Source: Crossaster papposus
Lineage: Eukaryota > Echinodermata > Asteroidea > Velatida > Solasteridae
Length of the DNA: 64,000 nt
Assembly: GCA_037893245.1 (NCBI GenBank)
Contig: JBAIAA010000450.1
Coordinates: 62,001-126,000, forward strand
Direction: 5' to 3'
Shown here one piece after another: positions 1 to 25,679 of the stretch. Numbering within the stretch: position 1 is the stretch's first letter; each line of letters opens with the position of its first letter. The notes under the pieces are model-generated. The model did no database searches. It had not been told where the DNA came from and worked only from the letters and a program-made list of their open reading frames with translations. Both the position numbers and the translations under genes were made by a program.

Positions 1-3000
1 TTTCAGGTGTTCTTGTTCCTGTAAATCATGATGAACCACATGTTTTTCCCTGATTCTGCTTTAAATTTATCTCAGTCCCAAAAAGTAGGACTAAAAATCT
101 AAAATCTAAAAGAAAACAAATTATATTTAAAATATTATAATGTTAAAGACATTGGAGTCGATTCAGTTATTGGTCACTACATTTTATACATGAGATTTCT
201 CCACAGTTAATTTCATCTTATCTATACGTGGTGGCAAACAAAAATGGACAAAGTGTGCTTTCGCCGCATTTTTCTGAAAGAAAAATGATACCAAGATAGG
301 ATCTGGAGCTAAAACTACTGGACCAAATCGAGATTTCTTGGTATCATTTCTCTTCTAGGAGGATTCTCCATCCATTGGTATTGGTAGTTTTGGGTGGTGG
401 AGGTGTGTTTGTCTGTTTTTGTGTGTGTGTACCACCTTATATTCATTTATATATAAAACCAACTGAAGATATAGGCTTCAGATGGTTATGTATAGGCCTA
501 CACATGTATCTACTGAAAATGCCCGAAAAAAAATTAATTTATGTGAATGAATACTAGTGCCTGATTGCCTGTGTAATGCCTAACTTTAATCATAATCATT
601 AATAACCAAAGAAAACAAGTAAGAGTCTCCAACAGAGCTCCTGACCAATCAAGGGCAAGAGGTGAAATAAGAAAATAACAATTGAACCCATTTTTCACGG
701 TGTCTGCAGGATTTTGCTCAAATGCAGCCTGTAATTTGTGTACAGGTTGGAAAGCAATGATAGTGTTGTGAATACACAATGTTTGAAATGGGCAAAATTA
801 AATACAAGCCACTGAATAGTTTCAGCAATTTTAATCATAAATGATACACGATTACAAATAAAAAATCTGAAGAAAAGAAAAGTAAATGGTGCAAAGCATT
901 TAAGGAATTAAGTTCAAAATTTCGTCTGTCAGTAAAACTGCATTGTGAAACAGACACCTGCCCTGTAAGCCAGTTTGGAAACTCTTACCCCCTAACTGCA
1001 CCCTTAACTGTACCCTTCCAATGCCTGACAAGACTCTGACTGTCGAGTACTGATGTGCCTGATGCAGATTGCATGCGTCAAGAATCCCATTAGGCCCCAT
1101 GTACATGTAACCCCCCCCCCCATATACTTCAAGCAAATGCGAATGCAATGCGAATTTGACGTCACGTAGCATTTTCTGCGAAGTTAGTTGGAGTTGAAAT
1201 GTGTTTAACATTTGCAAATTGGCAGAGCGAAAACCTTGCCTGACGTCACAAATTTGCGATTGCGTTCGCATTCAAGCTGATTACGAAATGGCCTTGAAAC
1301 CTTCAATCAACATCCCTCCAACCCCCAATTTCCCCCTTCCCATTCCACAGGGTTTGCCACAGTTTCCCCACCCGCTGGAAAAGTATCAGTCAAAACCAAA
1401 TGCACCTTCTCTCGTTCGCAGTCATTATTCCAGGCCCAGTGTTTTTTCACTGAGCCAGGAAGCAGAAAACAGTATTCAGCGTATTTCGTTTATTAATCCA
1501 ACTTGCGACTACCGGTAGTCACAACTAAATTTGCATTAAATTGTGGCCAGTACCCACCCAAATAGTTCTGGCTAAGTAACATTTCAGAGCTGAGCAGCTA
1601 CAAGAAATTTATTGCTTGAACAAATTTCATCTCCCCCGAAAAAAATAAAAAAATAAAATAAAAATAAGAAAAGTTGTATTCCCTCCCATTTTGTTTAAGC
1701 GTGATATTGATTGGACTTTTATCACCAATTTCTTTTTTTATTATTTAGTTTTTTAAACTATCAAAAAATTGTATTTTCTCCAAAAATCTGTGGCAAGCCC
1801 TGCTTCTTTCCCAGCAGGTATTCTCAGTTTCCTGGACGGCCGTCTCTTCTTCACATCGTCTCCTGCCGACGCCTTCTAGCTCCCTCGCTAAACTGCCTTC
1901 CTGCTGTCTTAAAACAAAACCAAAACTAGACGAGCTTATGCCAAACGCTATAAACTTGTGTCTGTGCTGAGCGGGGCATATTTGGGAATTTAACCTAACA
2001 TTGTTTGTTACATTTGTTCTGTGTTTGTATATTTAGTGTGTTAGGAAGTCATGCTTTATGCTGTAGTGGTGCATTTGTGTTAGGGAGGAGCTGCTTTATG
2101 GGCGGGGCTTTCATCTACCCGCCCCTATAATAGACCAATCTCCTAATCAATTGTAATTTATGCATGCATGAACATAAATAGGCCTGGAGGCAAAAAGCGA
2201 AATCAGCTCATTGAAAATGTACAAGTTTTCTCAATTTTTTCTTCAGGATTTGTTCCCTTAATCACGGCTTGAATCACATCGTTTTGTGCTGGCACAAGCT
2301 GTAAATCACGCCATGATTCAGTGGCTGCGATTCTGTCCGTAATGTGGTAGACGGTTCCCCCCAAAAGTCACATTATTCTCTGTTTCGTGGGGGAAAGGGA
2401 GCCCTGCTGATTCCCTCGTGCGCACAGGACAATTTTTTTTTTTTAAAGTTTTGATTCTGTACCCCCCTAAAAAAACAGAAAGTAATACCTATGATGATTT
2501 CAGGAACTTAGACTTTTGGACCCCTATACATTTTCAATTTCCAATTTTGCTTCTTGCCTTCCCACCTGTTTATGTGCATGCGTGCATAAATTAGAATGTA
2601 TTAGGAAACTGATCTGTTAACCTCCTCTGAGAAATATGCTCATAATGAGTGAAAGTCTCAAATGGCAACTGCTGGCTTGTTGTCATGGTTAAAGTACGTG
2701 CGTCTGTACTTTCTAGATGCACTCTGACAGTATAGCTATGAAGGTTGGGCCCATTAATACTAATAATGGCTTTCACATTGCGTGATTATAAAATATCATG
2801 TGCCATGTTGTGCAACAAGCCATTAACACATCATAGTGCACCAGTACGGCTCAAAGTATGACGCATGTGGATTAATACATTACAAATCCACGTTATCCTC
2901 CTGATTCTAGACGTTTGTTACATTGTGACCATGATTCTGTTCCTACAATCCCAATACATTTAATTTGGCAACATTTTTGCAAAAAAACAAGTTTGCACAT

Positions 3001-4304
3001 TTATCATTGTGCTTCAAAAACTATGGACATATCTTATTTCAAAGCTCCTTTGCAGCTTAACACCACCAGTAATTTCTGTACTTTTGTAAAATGTTTTTTG
3101 TTGTGATCTGGGTCGCTGGAAATTCAAGGCTGGTCACCGCTGTCAGGATGATTGATTTGGCATTGTGTTGTCTTCAAGGAACTAGACACATAGCTATATT
3201 GTGTAACAAAGGTCTATTTTGGAAATGATTCATGGGCAGGGATTCGTGGTACACTATTATGATGCAAAGGATTTGTTCTTCGGATAAAGCACTCTTTCTT
3301 TGACAATTTTTTTTGTGTGAAACGTAAAAAATGACAAAATTCTTCAATAAAAGAAAGTTGAGTTGAACTAGGTCTCTTAAACAGTGCCAAGACTAGGCTC
3401 GACTCAACCACACAGAAATCTCGTTTTGTTCTGTTCTTTTTTTCACAACAACCTTGTCAACAACAAAAGTTCTACATATCTGAGGAAGAGTTTCTTTGCA
3501 TGAAAACAAATGCCTGCGGGGAATCCAGCAAATAAAACCCATTTCTATTTTATTTTATAAAAAAAAGTATTTCTTTATTTCTATTTTTTAGGGAGGGTGG
3601 AGGGGAGGGGGGGGGGGGGGGGGGGGCTTTTTTGAATGATTGGGTTTTCTTTAAAATCTTAGTCAAGACAAAGATGTATTATTGTTTTGTTCTGTCTTAA
3701 CATTTGTCTTCTTTTTTTTAAATCTTGAGGCAAAAGCTACAACAATGTGATATTTATTGCCTTGTTGGTAGGCATTGGGTAGTCCTTAAGTCAATACAGC
3801 AATGCTGTATTTTGGTTGTAAACCATAACTTTAAAAAAAATTGCTTCAAAGTTTACAAAACAGTATTGTAAAACACTATTTTAAATAATAACAAAATATT
3901 ACAGATGGCACTAAAATCTAGTCCAAAATGCAAACATGCAAAATCTGGGAAAATGCAAATCTGCAAAATTTGCAAATCTGCCAACTTTATTTGTGTTCTT
4001 TGCAATGAGGTAGTGAACTTCCATGGACTGTACATTTAAATTATCATGACATGTGATTTTCTCTCAAACATCAAAAGGAAAAAACCAACAAGTCACACAC
4101 CCAATCAAGACAAAGAAAAGGGAATAACTCCAAATGTTGCAACCCATCCTTGTCAATTTTGCTTTGCAAAATACAAATATGAAAAAAAATCGAATTAGAA
4201 CTCAATCTCATCATTATTCTAATTAGTTATTTATTCCACACACATCTTTTATGTAAAATTTAACGTGCAATTTTGTTTTGGTGGTGAAATTCTATCCACA
4301 TTAG
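1..4304 (+). other. ErbB intron sequence (no exon seen)
   Basis: AT-rich DNA upstream of the first recognisable ErbB exon. None of the open frames resembles ErbB L-domain or furin-like sequence. It holds an inverted-repeat element (1128-1276), a C11 run (1111-1121) and a G20 run (3607-3626). Confidence 0.6.
1128..1276. repeat. Inverted-repeat element with a CRE palindrome in each arm
   Basis: Arms of about 37 bp (1128-1164 and 1241-1276) are imperfect reverse complements. Each inner end is the palindrome TGACGTCA (1157-1164, 1241-1248). It has the shape of a small non-autonomous DNA element or a decayed hairpin. Confidence 0.6.
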
Positions 4305-16795
<12,491 letters not shown>

Positions 16796-19700
16796 GGCTT
16801 ACCATCAAGTGCAGAAGTCGTGATTATATTTTTTAAAGGATGAATGTAAGGTTGTGTACTTGTATATGCAATGTAGTGTTGCTTACGTCGGCCGAGATGA
16901 GGAACAAATCAGTACTGGCTTGCTGCATCTACAAAAGCTTGTATTATTTTTTAATGGGCGCTGAGGGAGAGACTATATTTTGAATAGAGGGAATCGTGGA
17001 CGCTGTGCCTGTGGATAGAGCTTGATCACCCAGGAGGGTTTTTGTGTAAATGCTGTAAAAAAATGCTTAGAAAGACCGAAAACTGCCACAACGCTGATAT
17101 CTTCTCAGTGCCTATATGCAGGACATATGAACTGCCTTCAAGTATAACTGATATATACGGCAAGGGACAATATAACAAGCATATAACAAGGCTGGACTAG
17201 AGTTAACCAGCTTCTACATTGCACTGATTTACCTTGCAAGTAGTCAAGGTACCAGGCCAAGATGGTCGATTAAGAGTTTTGGGTTTTTGTTATGTTGCAA
17301 ATAGAGTTTGCTTTTATCCAGGCTGATATTTACCAATCTTTTTGAAATACTCCAGATTTTTATGTTGTAAAATACCAAAGTGGTGTTTTTAAATTGTCCC
17401 AGGATCGGTAAGTTTTATATAATTTTAAAAGTAATAGGTTTTACAAATTATGTTTAAAACACGAGACAAGCTATAAAAACAGTGTGCTCATTTTACCAGT
17501 ATCTAGGGATTTCATTTTCATTTAAAAATGACGTTTTAAAAAGGTCGTTTGTGGGAATTGATCGAGAAGAAAAATACCATTCATTTTCCTGATAACATTG
17601 AACATGGATAATAATTGAAGCAAGTTTTTGAAGCATTTTTTTGGTTTGTGGTTCCCAAGAATTGGCCAGAGTACATATATTTTTATCTCACTAAAGAGAA
17701 TTACCGTGGTATTACCGCAAACTACTTATCTTATATCTTTCGATGTTTTGATTGTTTTTTTTAACTGGTGCAATATTTGTGCCACTTGTATATAATTGAC
17801 CATTGCAATTTTTTAAGTTTTAAATATTGAGAAACATACATTGTACAAAAAAAACCAATCTGTGTGCAGTGCTGTAGTATATTTTACAAGACACAGCAGT
17901 GTCCCTTTTTTCCCAAGAAGTTGACCAACTTTTTACGATACTTTTAGAGAATGCGTAATTCTTTTTTAATATGAAAAGGTGCAGGCTGTTTTAATGTTAA
18001 GTTACATGTACTAGTCAATATATTACATGCTTAAATTTTACAATAATGGAAAAAACAACCCTGTTTTTTTTTTTATCAAATGAGACTTTTTTTCGAATCG
18101 GTTTTAATATATTATAATGGCAAACATCTTTGGCCGACTCAAAAAACGAAATAATTTGGATTAAATAATGCTTCCTTTGTAATCTATTTATGTATATTTT
18201 TAATGTTTTTTACCTGTATGTAACTGGATATATGTTAGCGTGTAATTAGCCGCGTAACAGGTTTTACAGGCAAAGATTGCCTTTGTATTTAGTTTTCTTT
18301 TACATCTCTATCTAGTACAGTAGAACCTCATGAGAACGAACATAATGGTGTCCATCAAAATGCGAATTAAGGTGGTGATTCGTTATAGTGATCCAAAGTA
18401 CGGAGCAGCAATTTTAACCATTAACATATCAACAAGAAAAACAGAAAGAGTCAACAAATCAAGTAATTAACCTGTTCTGTTTAAACAAAAAGAAACTGAT
18501 TTATAATTATGCAACTTTTAACATCAGTGACGTATCTAGAATTACTACAATGCATGCTGTGCAATGGGCACCATTCAATTAGAAATCTGTTTGTATTTTT
18601 GCACAAATTATGTTTTAATATTAATTCAATAATATTATGGGTCAATCAATTCCAATCTTTGTATTTATTTGGAATGCTAGAAATATTTGTTTTCCAGAAG
18701 CTGTGCATTATTTACATATCCAAGTGATAATAATTTTTTTGACAGTAAAACCCAAATGCTGATCATTGTTTAGAGTAAAAACAAGGTTATTCTGAATGGA
18801 ACAACTTTACTTAGTGTGCAGTGGCATTGGTCTTCACTTCATAATTGTATTATGAAAAAGACTATTCAGTTTATTATAACTAATAATAACGGCTGTGTTA
18901 TTTTTCGTAGCGAAAAGAAAAAACGAGAAAGAAACTACAGGGTGATAAATGAAGATATATTTTTACTGAGGGGTTTTGAAGGATTAGTTGCAGAATTGTG
19001 GCGAAGATAACACTCAGAAAAGTGTAATGAGCTCAGGATATGCACATTTTGAATCGTCGATATATTGAATATTTTTTGTTAATTTGTTGTAAATTTCCTT
19101 TTGTAATTTATATCACGTCTTCATGAGTATATAATTGTACTTTGCTGGAATATTTGTTTTCTTTTCTGTTGCTCAATTTGATCTGAAAGGTATAATTACT
19201 ATTAAGTTTAATATTTGTGGATGTGCCGTGGCCCAAAAAAGTAAATCCGGAATTAGTTTTGAGAGTACTAATTGCTTGCCATTGGGGCATTGCAGAATTA
19301 AAAAAACGAAATGAAGATGAAAATATGAACAATATGGAATAAAATATACACAGTACTTCTTGAGGGAGATTTCCCCTGATAACTTTGGTCAAAAATTAGG
19401 GAAAAAAAGAAGGAAAAGCTGTAAAAAAAATTAGTCAGAAGAAAAAGCTGTATTGTTTGCACAAATGACCTGTTCCCCCCTCCCCCCCCCCCCCAAAAAA
19501 AAAGGTTTCTATAAAGAAAGAAACATAACGATCATTTATGGTATAAATATGTCAGGTTTTTTTAGGGGGGGGGGGGGGGTTTCTGGAGAAAAGAAAATAT
19601 TATGAAAAAGAAAAAATAACAAAATACTCTGTTCAGTTGTGGAAAGGCTTCCAGTAATTTGTTTTATTTATTTGTGACATAGTCCATGTCTTCGTCTTCA

Positions 19701-20200
19701 AAATTGTTCACTTTCTTACAAAATGCTGCCAGAAAGGGCAGAATGTCAATTTTGTTGGCGATGCCAGTGTTCAACTTTACTTACAAGATTGTTGTTCTGT
19801 ATACATGTATGTACTCCACTTCAGAGTGGCCCTGTTATATTAATGGTGTATACAAATTACCTTATTAAACTCGTTCTTGTTTAAAATTTAGTGTAAAATG
19901 CAAAAGAAGTAAATAGATTGTTGTTTTGTATATTTTAATACAGCGCAATGGCTAGATGGTTCTATGCTAAACACTGCCAGGTAAACAAAAAGTGTTATTT
20001 GTGTACTAATCTAATTTAATTTGACGTGCATATTATTAAAGAATTCATTTGTTTTGTTAGTCATATTAATTTGTATCATGTGACCAAACTTTTCAGAGCT
20101 TGGGAAAAATTGTTTGCCTGTGAAATAAAGGTACTGTTCCTTGTAAATATTATTTCAAATATATTCACGTATTTTGTGCACATCCTTTGTCATTGTTTTA
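16796..20200 (+). other. ErbB 3' UTR and downstream DNA
   Basis: AT-rich non-coding sequence after the ErbB stop. AATAAA hexamers at 19338-19343 and 20124-20129 are possible poly(A) signals, but the real 3' end cannot be fixed. It holds C13 (19482-19494) and G15 (19565-19579) runs. Confidence 0.5.
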
Positions 20201-21945
20201 TTTGTTAGAATACTTGGAATCCACTTTGTATCTTAGAAAGACGTCTTTCAAGTTATTTACATGTAAGTTGCAACTGTTCCAATCTTGTTCCTATGTGCCC
20301 AACTTTAAAGTTACTTTATAAGTACATGTATGATCTTGTGTGGAAGTAGATTTGACGTTTTGAACAATTCACTCTATTCCCAGCAAAGCCAAGTCCAAAG
20401 CTAATACCTCACTCGGTGCAAGCGAGAGAAGATAAATATCCAGCTTATAAATTACCCAGTGAGTTGATCAGCCCAACTTAATTACTTACCCAAGACCCCA
20501 TAGCTAATGCCAGTACCCATTTATACTCCTGGGAGGAGAGAGGCAAGTGGGGTGAAGTGGCTTGCCCAAGGACACAGCCAGGAGCTGGATTCGAACCCTA
20601 ACAAACCCTAAGCACTAGTCTCAATTTCACCAAGTATACTCAGTGGACTTGTAATGGACTCTTATTCTTTGCAGGTTTTCCCAAACTGTGGTCCACATGC
20701 GCAACTTCTGGTCATGTGTTTGGTCACATGACGACCGGTACTTACCCACGACATTACATGTTTTAAAATTTGCCTGTAAATTCAATTAAATTAAAAAGCT
20801 TTACATGTAGTAGCAAGTTATTTTACCAGAGATCAAAATGGTTTTAACTTGGATTATTTGCATGAATACATTCCAATTTGTTTCATTTGTTTGTAAACTT
20901 TTATAACTGTGTGTTAAACAATGCAATGCAATGCAATGCAGTGCTATTGCTAGTTGCCCTTTTACCTAAAAGATGCGTGACGGCTGTAGACTCCCGACGA
21001 CTGGCAGACTCGCTTTCACTTTCAAACACAGTGAGTATAAATCTAAAGAAATATTTACCACTTGTTTTTGGCAAGAATTTGCGAAACAAATAAGTGTCTT
21101 TTTAAAATGCGACGTTTTGTCCTTTTAAATGAGCTGGAAACATTTTTACTTAAGAATCAATCTGGGAATTATATTTACATTTGTATTTCCTAAGTCACCG
21201 TGCACCTTCAAATCTCATCTTACAAAAACATGATTTGTTTCCCTGTTTTTCTACTTTTTACAAGGAATGGCACAGAAGAAGCTGCAGTGGAGACCTAAGG
21301 TCAAAGGTGACGAAGGCTTGGGGGGGGGGGGGGGGGGTGTTAAATCCACAGCTCCAACTAGCTGGTCAGCTACAGGTCCGATGGCAACTCATTATGATGT
21401 CAGAGGTCACATGATGGCCCAACAGGTACGTTTTTTGTCAATTGTACATCAGTATGTACCCATAAGTAAACTTCACACAAAATGCTTTCAGCAAACAAAT
21501 TTTGCGCTCGTAATTTGAACATGCATGATAATTTGAAGCAGAAATTCACTTGTAAAAGCAAATGCAATGACCTTATAGGACTAATCCGGCCTGTCAATCA
21601 CTACGCGCGCATTGACCAATAAGATTACGAGTTTTGTTCAGGTAACTTAGCAACGGTTGCTACAGGCGTGGTCCGCCATTAGCTCGGTCAAACCATGTGG
21701 TTACAAACGTACGTGTACACAATTGGCTTCGGTACGAAAAAGCACCGTATTTGTCAATCAAAATACAGCTGTATGGAGTTAAAAAAATTGTCAAAAATAT
21801 GCATGAAATGGTCATGAAATATGTAAATAACATGCTTGTACGTACTCGGATTACGACATGAGAATTACTCGTGTGACGTGAACGGCGGGAATGTCAAGAA
21901 GATAAACAAGGTCAAGGACAGTGCAGTCTAAGGTAGGATAGGAGC

Positions 21946-21993
21946 AAAGACCCTAGAGCGCCGCGCAGCGGCGCTCTACGCTCTACGATCTTT
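21946..21993. mobile_element. 48-bp hairpin flanked by a 10-bp direct repeat
   Basis: The core GAGCGCCGC-GCA-GCGGCGCTC is a perfect stem-loop. It is extended by CAAAGA and TCTTTG at the ends. GGATAGGAGC occurs on both sides (21936-21945 and 21994-22003), as a target-site duplication would. Confidence 0.6.
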
Positions 21994-22368
21994 GGATAGG
22001 AGCCTATGTAGAGTTAATAATCATGATAATAGTAATGCTCTACATGTATAGCAGTCTATTAATTAGGCTATGGTTTAATCCTGTTGTGACAAAATACGCG
22101 ATTTATTCCAGTACCGGTAGTGACTTACCAAGCAACACTTTTTGCATGTACACGGTCCATATAAATTGACATGCATGCATGCATGCTTCATTTCCCCCAA
22201 CTGCAACTTAACCATCCTCCATGTACTGTTTATACCGTTCCTTAAAATAATGGTCATCCTTTTAGTTCGCCCGCTAGCTTACTGATGATAGTAATTTTGT
22301 CCCCGCCTAAAGTTTAAGTCAATATTTTCGTTGTACATGTTCTACGCCTAGCCTACACGTACAATGTA

Positions 22369-22386
22369 CATGTACACGTGTACATG
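22369..22386. promoter_or_regulatory. 18-bp perfect palindrome with CACGTG core
   Basis: CATGTACACGTGTACATG reads identically on both strands and contains the E-box CACGTG. Whether it binds a protein is unknown; similar words are common in this DNA. Confidence 0.35.
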
Positions 22387-22954
22387 CGGTCCTACTAATT
22401 CACCGACAACACGCACAGCACCGACAACACACCCAAAATTGACAACAAAGTTATAGCACTGTAATATACACGATACAAAAGAGTGTCATTTTTATCAAAA
22501 TTTTAGAGTACACATTTCAGAGTTGGTTTAATTTGCTCTATTATTGTAAAATCATTAATAAGTTGTAATGAACTGTTTTTCACTAATGTGCATTTCTTAC
22601 TGCTGTTTTGTAACAAAATGCAAAAATAAATTGTCCAAAACAATGTGTGAAAATGTTTAATTATAAAGTGTCTCCAAACTTATTTTCTAATCGTGCATAA
22701 GACTACCTACCCTGCAGTCCCTGATTCAACATCTATTCATGGGAGGGGAACCTATGCCCAAATTTAAAAAAAAAAAAAGTTTTGGAGATATATTTTAGCA
22801 ATAGTTTAAACCCCCTCCTCAGGCCCCACCCTGGGGCCCCCTCCTTCTAGGCCTTATCCTCTACCCAGGCCCCACCCCATGTTTTTTTTCTCCTAAGGAC
22901 CCTCCACACTACAGTCCTGGGCTTTCATTTTCCCCTTTTTTTAGTTATAAGGAT

Positions 22955-23031
22955 GACACTGCCTGGGTTTGAACCCAAGACCTTCTGCACAGCAGTCCTG
23001 AGCTTATCCTACCGAGCTACTGGCTCTTGAA
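22955..23031 (-). mobile_element. tRNA-derived SINE head (fragment)
   Basis: On the - strand an A-box-like TAGCTCGGTAGG is followed about 40 bases later by a B-box-like GGGTTCAAACCC. The spacing is tRNA-like but the acceptor stem does not pair well, so it is a SINE remnant, not a tRNA gene. Confidence 0.55.
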
Positions 23032-23362
23032 GAAAATATTTCCGGACGTTATATATAAACCTTAGGTTGACAAAATACCCATAATGCCTTAGTAAATTGC
23101 CCCCTCCCCCCAACAAATTATGAGTTTCTAAAATGGACTACATGTATCTCAACTTGTTGTTTAAATTGCGAGTTTCTCTCCCCCAGGAATTTATAACAAC
23201 ACATTCAGCTGTAAAGACAAATAAAACGCCATTCAAATGTCAATTTGTGTTCGAGTGTTGCATATTTATTCATACAACGAAGGCACATATAATAACAAAT
23301 ATGATGCTGGGATTGCCCCATACAGCTAGACTTGGATTGAATCATCTTAAACAAAGCAACCA

Positions 23363-23608
23363 AGGGTCAATTTAATAAAACATGCGAGCACACAAATTAG
23401 CTTAGCATGAAAATTCTTCCTTGGCAAAAACAGGTTACACAAACCAAATATTCAGGTGATGTATATTGTTTTGCGACTGGTATTCAGCAGTTTTTGCTTA
23501 GCATTAAAAGCACATGGAGTTTTGGCTGGTAACCAGTTTTAATGAGCAAGACTTTTTTTGTGCCAAGCAAAGTTGTTGTGCTTACATGTTTTATGAAATT
23601 GGCCCTAG
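23363..23608. mobile_element. MITE-like element, copy 1
   Basis: About 245 bp with terminal inverted repeats: GGGTCAATTTAATAAAACATG at the left, against CATGTTTTATGAAATTGGCCC at the right. The interior shares CTTAGCATGAAAATTC and CCTTGGCAAAAACAGGTT with the copy at 34680-34909, in the opposite orientation. No transposase. Confidence 0.8.
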
Positions 23609-24230
23609 GGCACAGCCTTGTAATCACCACTGGAAGCAACTACATTAACAAGCAATGCTTAACAAAAAGAACACTGCAATGACACTTGTGATTATAATTT
23701 TTTTTACCAATTTGTTCTCTTCGAAAATTAGCTTCAACTGCATAAACAAATTTACTCCAGAAAAAAACATATCTTTCAGAATTCTCGGTGTTAAAAGACC
23801 GAGACTTTGTATACATCATAAAATATATATTAAAAAGAAGACAGACTAGTGCATCTGTAACCTTTTGCATCTCTGCTCTTGACAACACAGACAGGGAACT
23901 AGACCAAGATGGACTCTTCTGCACCATTACTGAATAGCAATTGATATAGATGCAATTGGCAAAGTCAACTCTTTGATGTTTATTATACAAGTGGCATTAT
24001 AAAACACTTTTTTAAATAGTTTTTACATACACATAATTTTGTTAAAAAAATCTTTGACTTTCTCAATTGTCTGAGAGTTGGTGAAAATGGCAGCTGCTTT
24101 GTTTTGTGTTTGAGGAAAAGGATTTAATTTAAAAATCTAAATTCTAAAATTCTAAAACTCATGACAGGAATCGGGGCCAAGTTTCAGTGCGCTGCTAAAC
24201 ATGAATTAATCTCCTAATCATTCCCCCGGA

Positions 24231-24530
24231 CTTCCTTGCTAATCCAACAGAGTTTGAACTTGTATGATTTTACTGCTCAATCCAACACAGTCCAACTCAC
24301 CAAGTTGTCGGGTATCAAAATAACTAGCCTGCTAAATCCAACTGTATCTTATTTGTCAGTTCGTTGCTGGGTCCAACTTGGCATTATTTACCAGAACCCA
24401 ACAGAATCCGATTCTGAATGCATTCAGGAATATATAAAAAATGACTTGCTTGCTAAATCTAACAGGAACCAACAGAATTGTCAAATAGTTGGATCCGTTG
24501 GATTTAGCAGGGTTTTGCTAAATTTGCTAC
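24231..24530. repeat. Dispersed repeat rich in AATCCAACAG, copy 1
   Basis: The word TCCAACAG/TCCAACTT recurs at irregular intervals. ACCCAACAGAATCCGATTCT and GAATGCATTC, then ATGACTTGCTTGCTAAAT, align with the reverse complement of 51080-51300. Unclassified family. Confidence 0.75.
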
Positions 24531-25647
24531 TTAACAGGGGGGGGGGGGTAATAGTTTTAAACAATATGTCCTGATAAAACAAATTTTTAAGAGAACAAAA
24601 CTAACATTGTACGCCATTACATGACAGTTTGGAGGCTTTGATGATTTTTAGCTCTGAACGTTACAATATCTTGCAGCAAACTATTACTTGTTAAATACTG
24701 CTATTTTTCATTAAAAATATTTGTTATCTATAGTGATCAATGCCTGCATTTTTAAAATTATTCTTAATATACACAAATCTTTGTCTATTTTAAAACAGTA
24801 CCAGTAAAGTTTGTCCAATCAATACCGAAACTACACAACATGCAATATTCATGAATAGGTCAAATTAATCATAAAAAATATTTCTTTTGTTTTTGTTTTG
24901 TTTTTTGCTGGATTTTATCAGACTTTTATAAATACAAAAAGCAGCTTTCGGATAAGTAATGCCCACTCCTTTTGTTCCGATGATAAAACATTTTTACAAG
25001 TATATATATTCTTTCACAGGTTTTCAAAGTTTTGTACGATACGTACAATAATTAAATGTACAACGTTTTATAGTCGCGTCTACTATATATTAGTAATGAC
25101 TACATCATTTGTTAGTAAGATATGGGTACAATTAAAAAGGAAGCATTTCTTTACAAAGAAACATCAGATTATGACCATGGCAGAATTGTTTGGATGGTTA
25201 GTTAAAAATGTACATTGTACTATACAACTTACTGTAATTCGGGGATTAGTGTAAAAGGTTAACCGATTAATGTTGCACAGAAATATCTACAGTCAGGTGC
25301 GTATGCAGTATTAGTAAAATTCAGTGAATTGCCAACTCGTTCATTGTAAACTGTCTAATTCTGGACATACACAGAAAAAAGAAATTGTTGTATCATTGCG
25401 AGATCTTTGATTTTAACATCAAGGCAACTTGCAATGCTACAACTAGAAAATAACATGGGAAATGCAACTTTTCATCTACGTTTCAGGGTCATTGAGCTTG
25501 AAATAGGGTCCATATTCTTCCATTATTTTGACATTGACCAGGCCCGGGCACAGGATTATTTTTCAATTCTTTCCACCCAAGGGTCACTGCATCTAAGCTT
25601 AATCAAGATCTATGAAAAGCATGTAGATGTTATACACCTCAAACTAT

Positions 25648-25679
25648 TGTGACGTCACATAGGTTCAGTGACGTCACAA
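25648..25679. promoter_or_regulatory. Twin CRE palindromes in an inverted repeat
   Basis: TTGTGACGTCAC and GTGACGTCACAA are perfect reverse complements separated by a short spacer; each contains TGACGTCA (25650-25657, 25669-25676). TGACGTCA is the CREB/ATF consensus. Function here is unproven. Confidence 0.4.

Larger units (their letters stand above)
20201..23362. other. Intergenic DNA with repeat fragments
   Basis: No gene seen. Contents: a tRNA-like repeat fragment around 20470-20620 (CTTGCCCAAGGACACAG, GATTCGAACCCT), an (ATGCA)n tract at about 20920-20940, a G18 run (21320-21337), a 48-bp hairpin insertion (21946-21993), an 18-bp palindrome (22369-22386) and a tRNA-like SINE head (22955-23031). 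Confidence 0.55.

Noticed and set aside
1201-1518. 105-residue open frame as a possible ErbB exon
   Set aside because: It overlaps an inverted-repeat element and lacks any cysteine-rich or L-domain pattern.
22955-23031. Possible functional tRNA gene
   Set aside because: A and B boxes are present but the acceptor and anticodon arms do not pair properly; it fits a SINE head.
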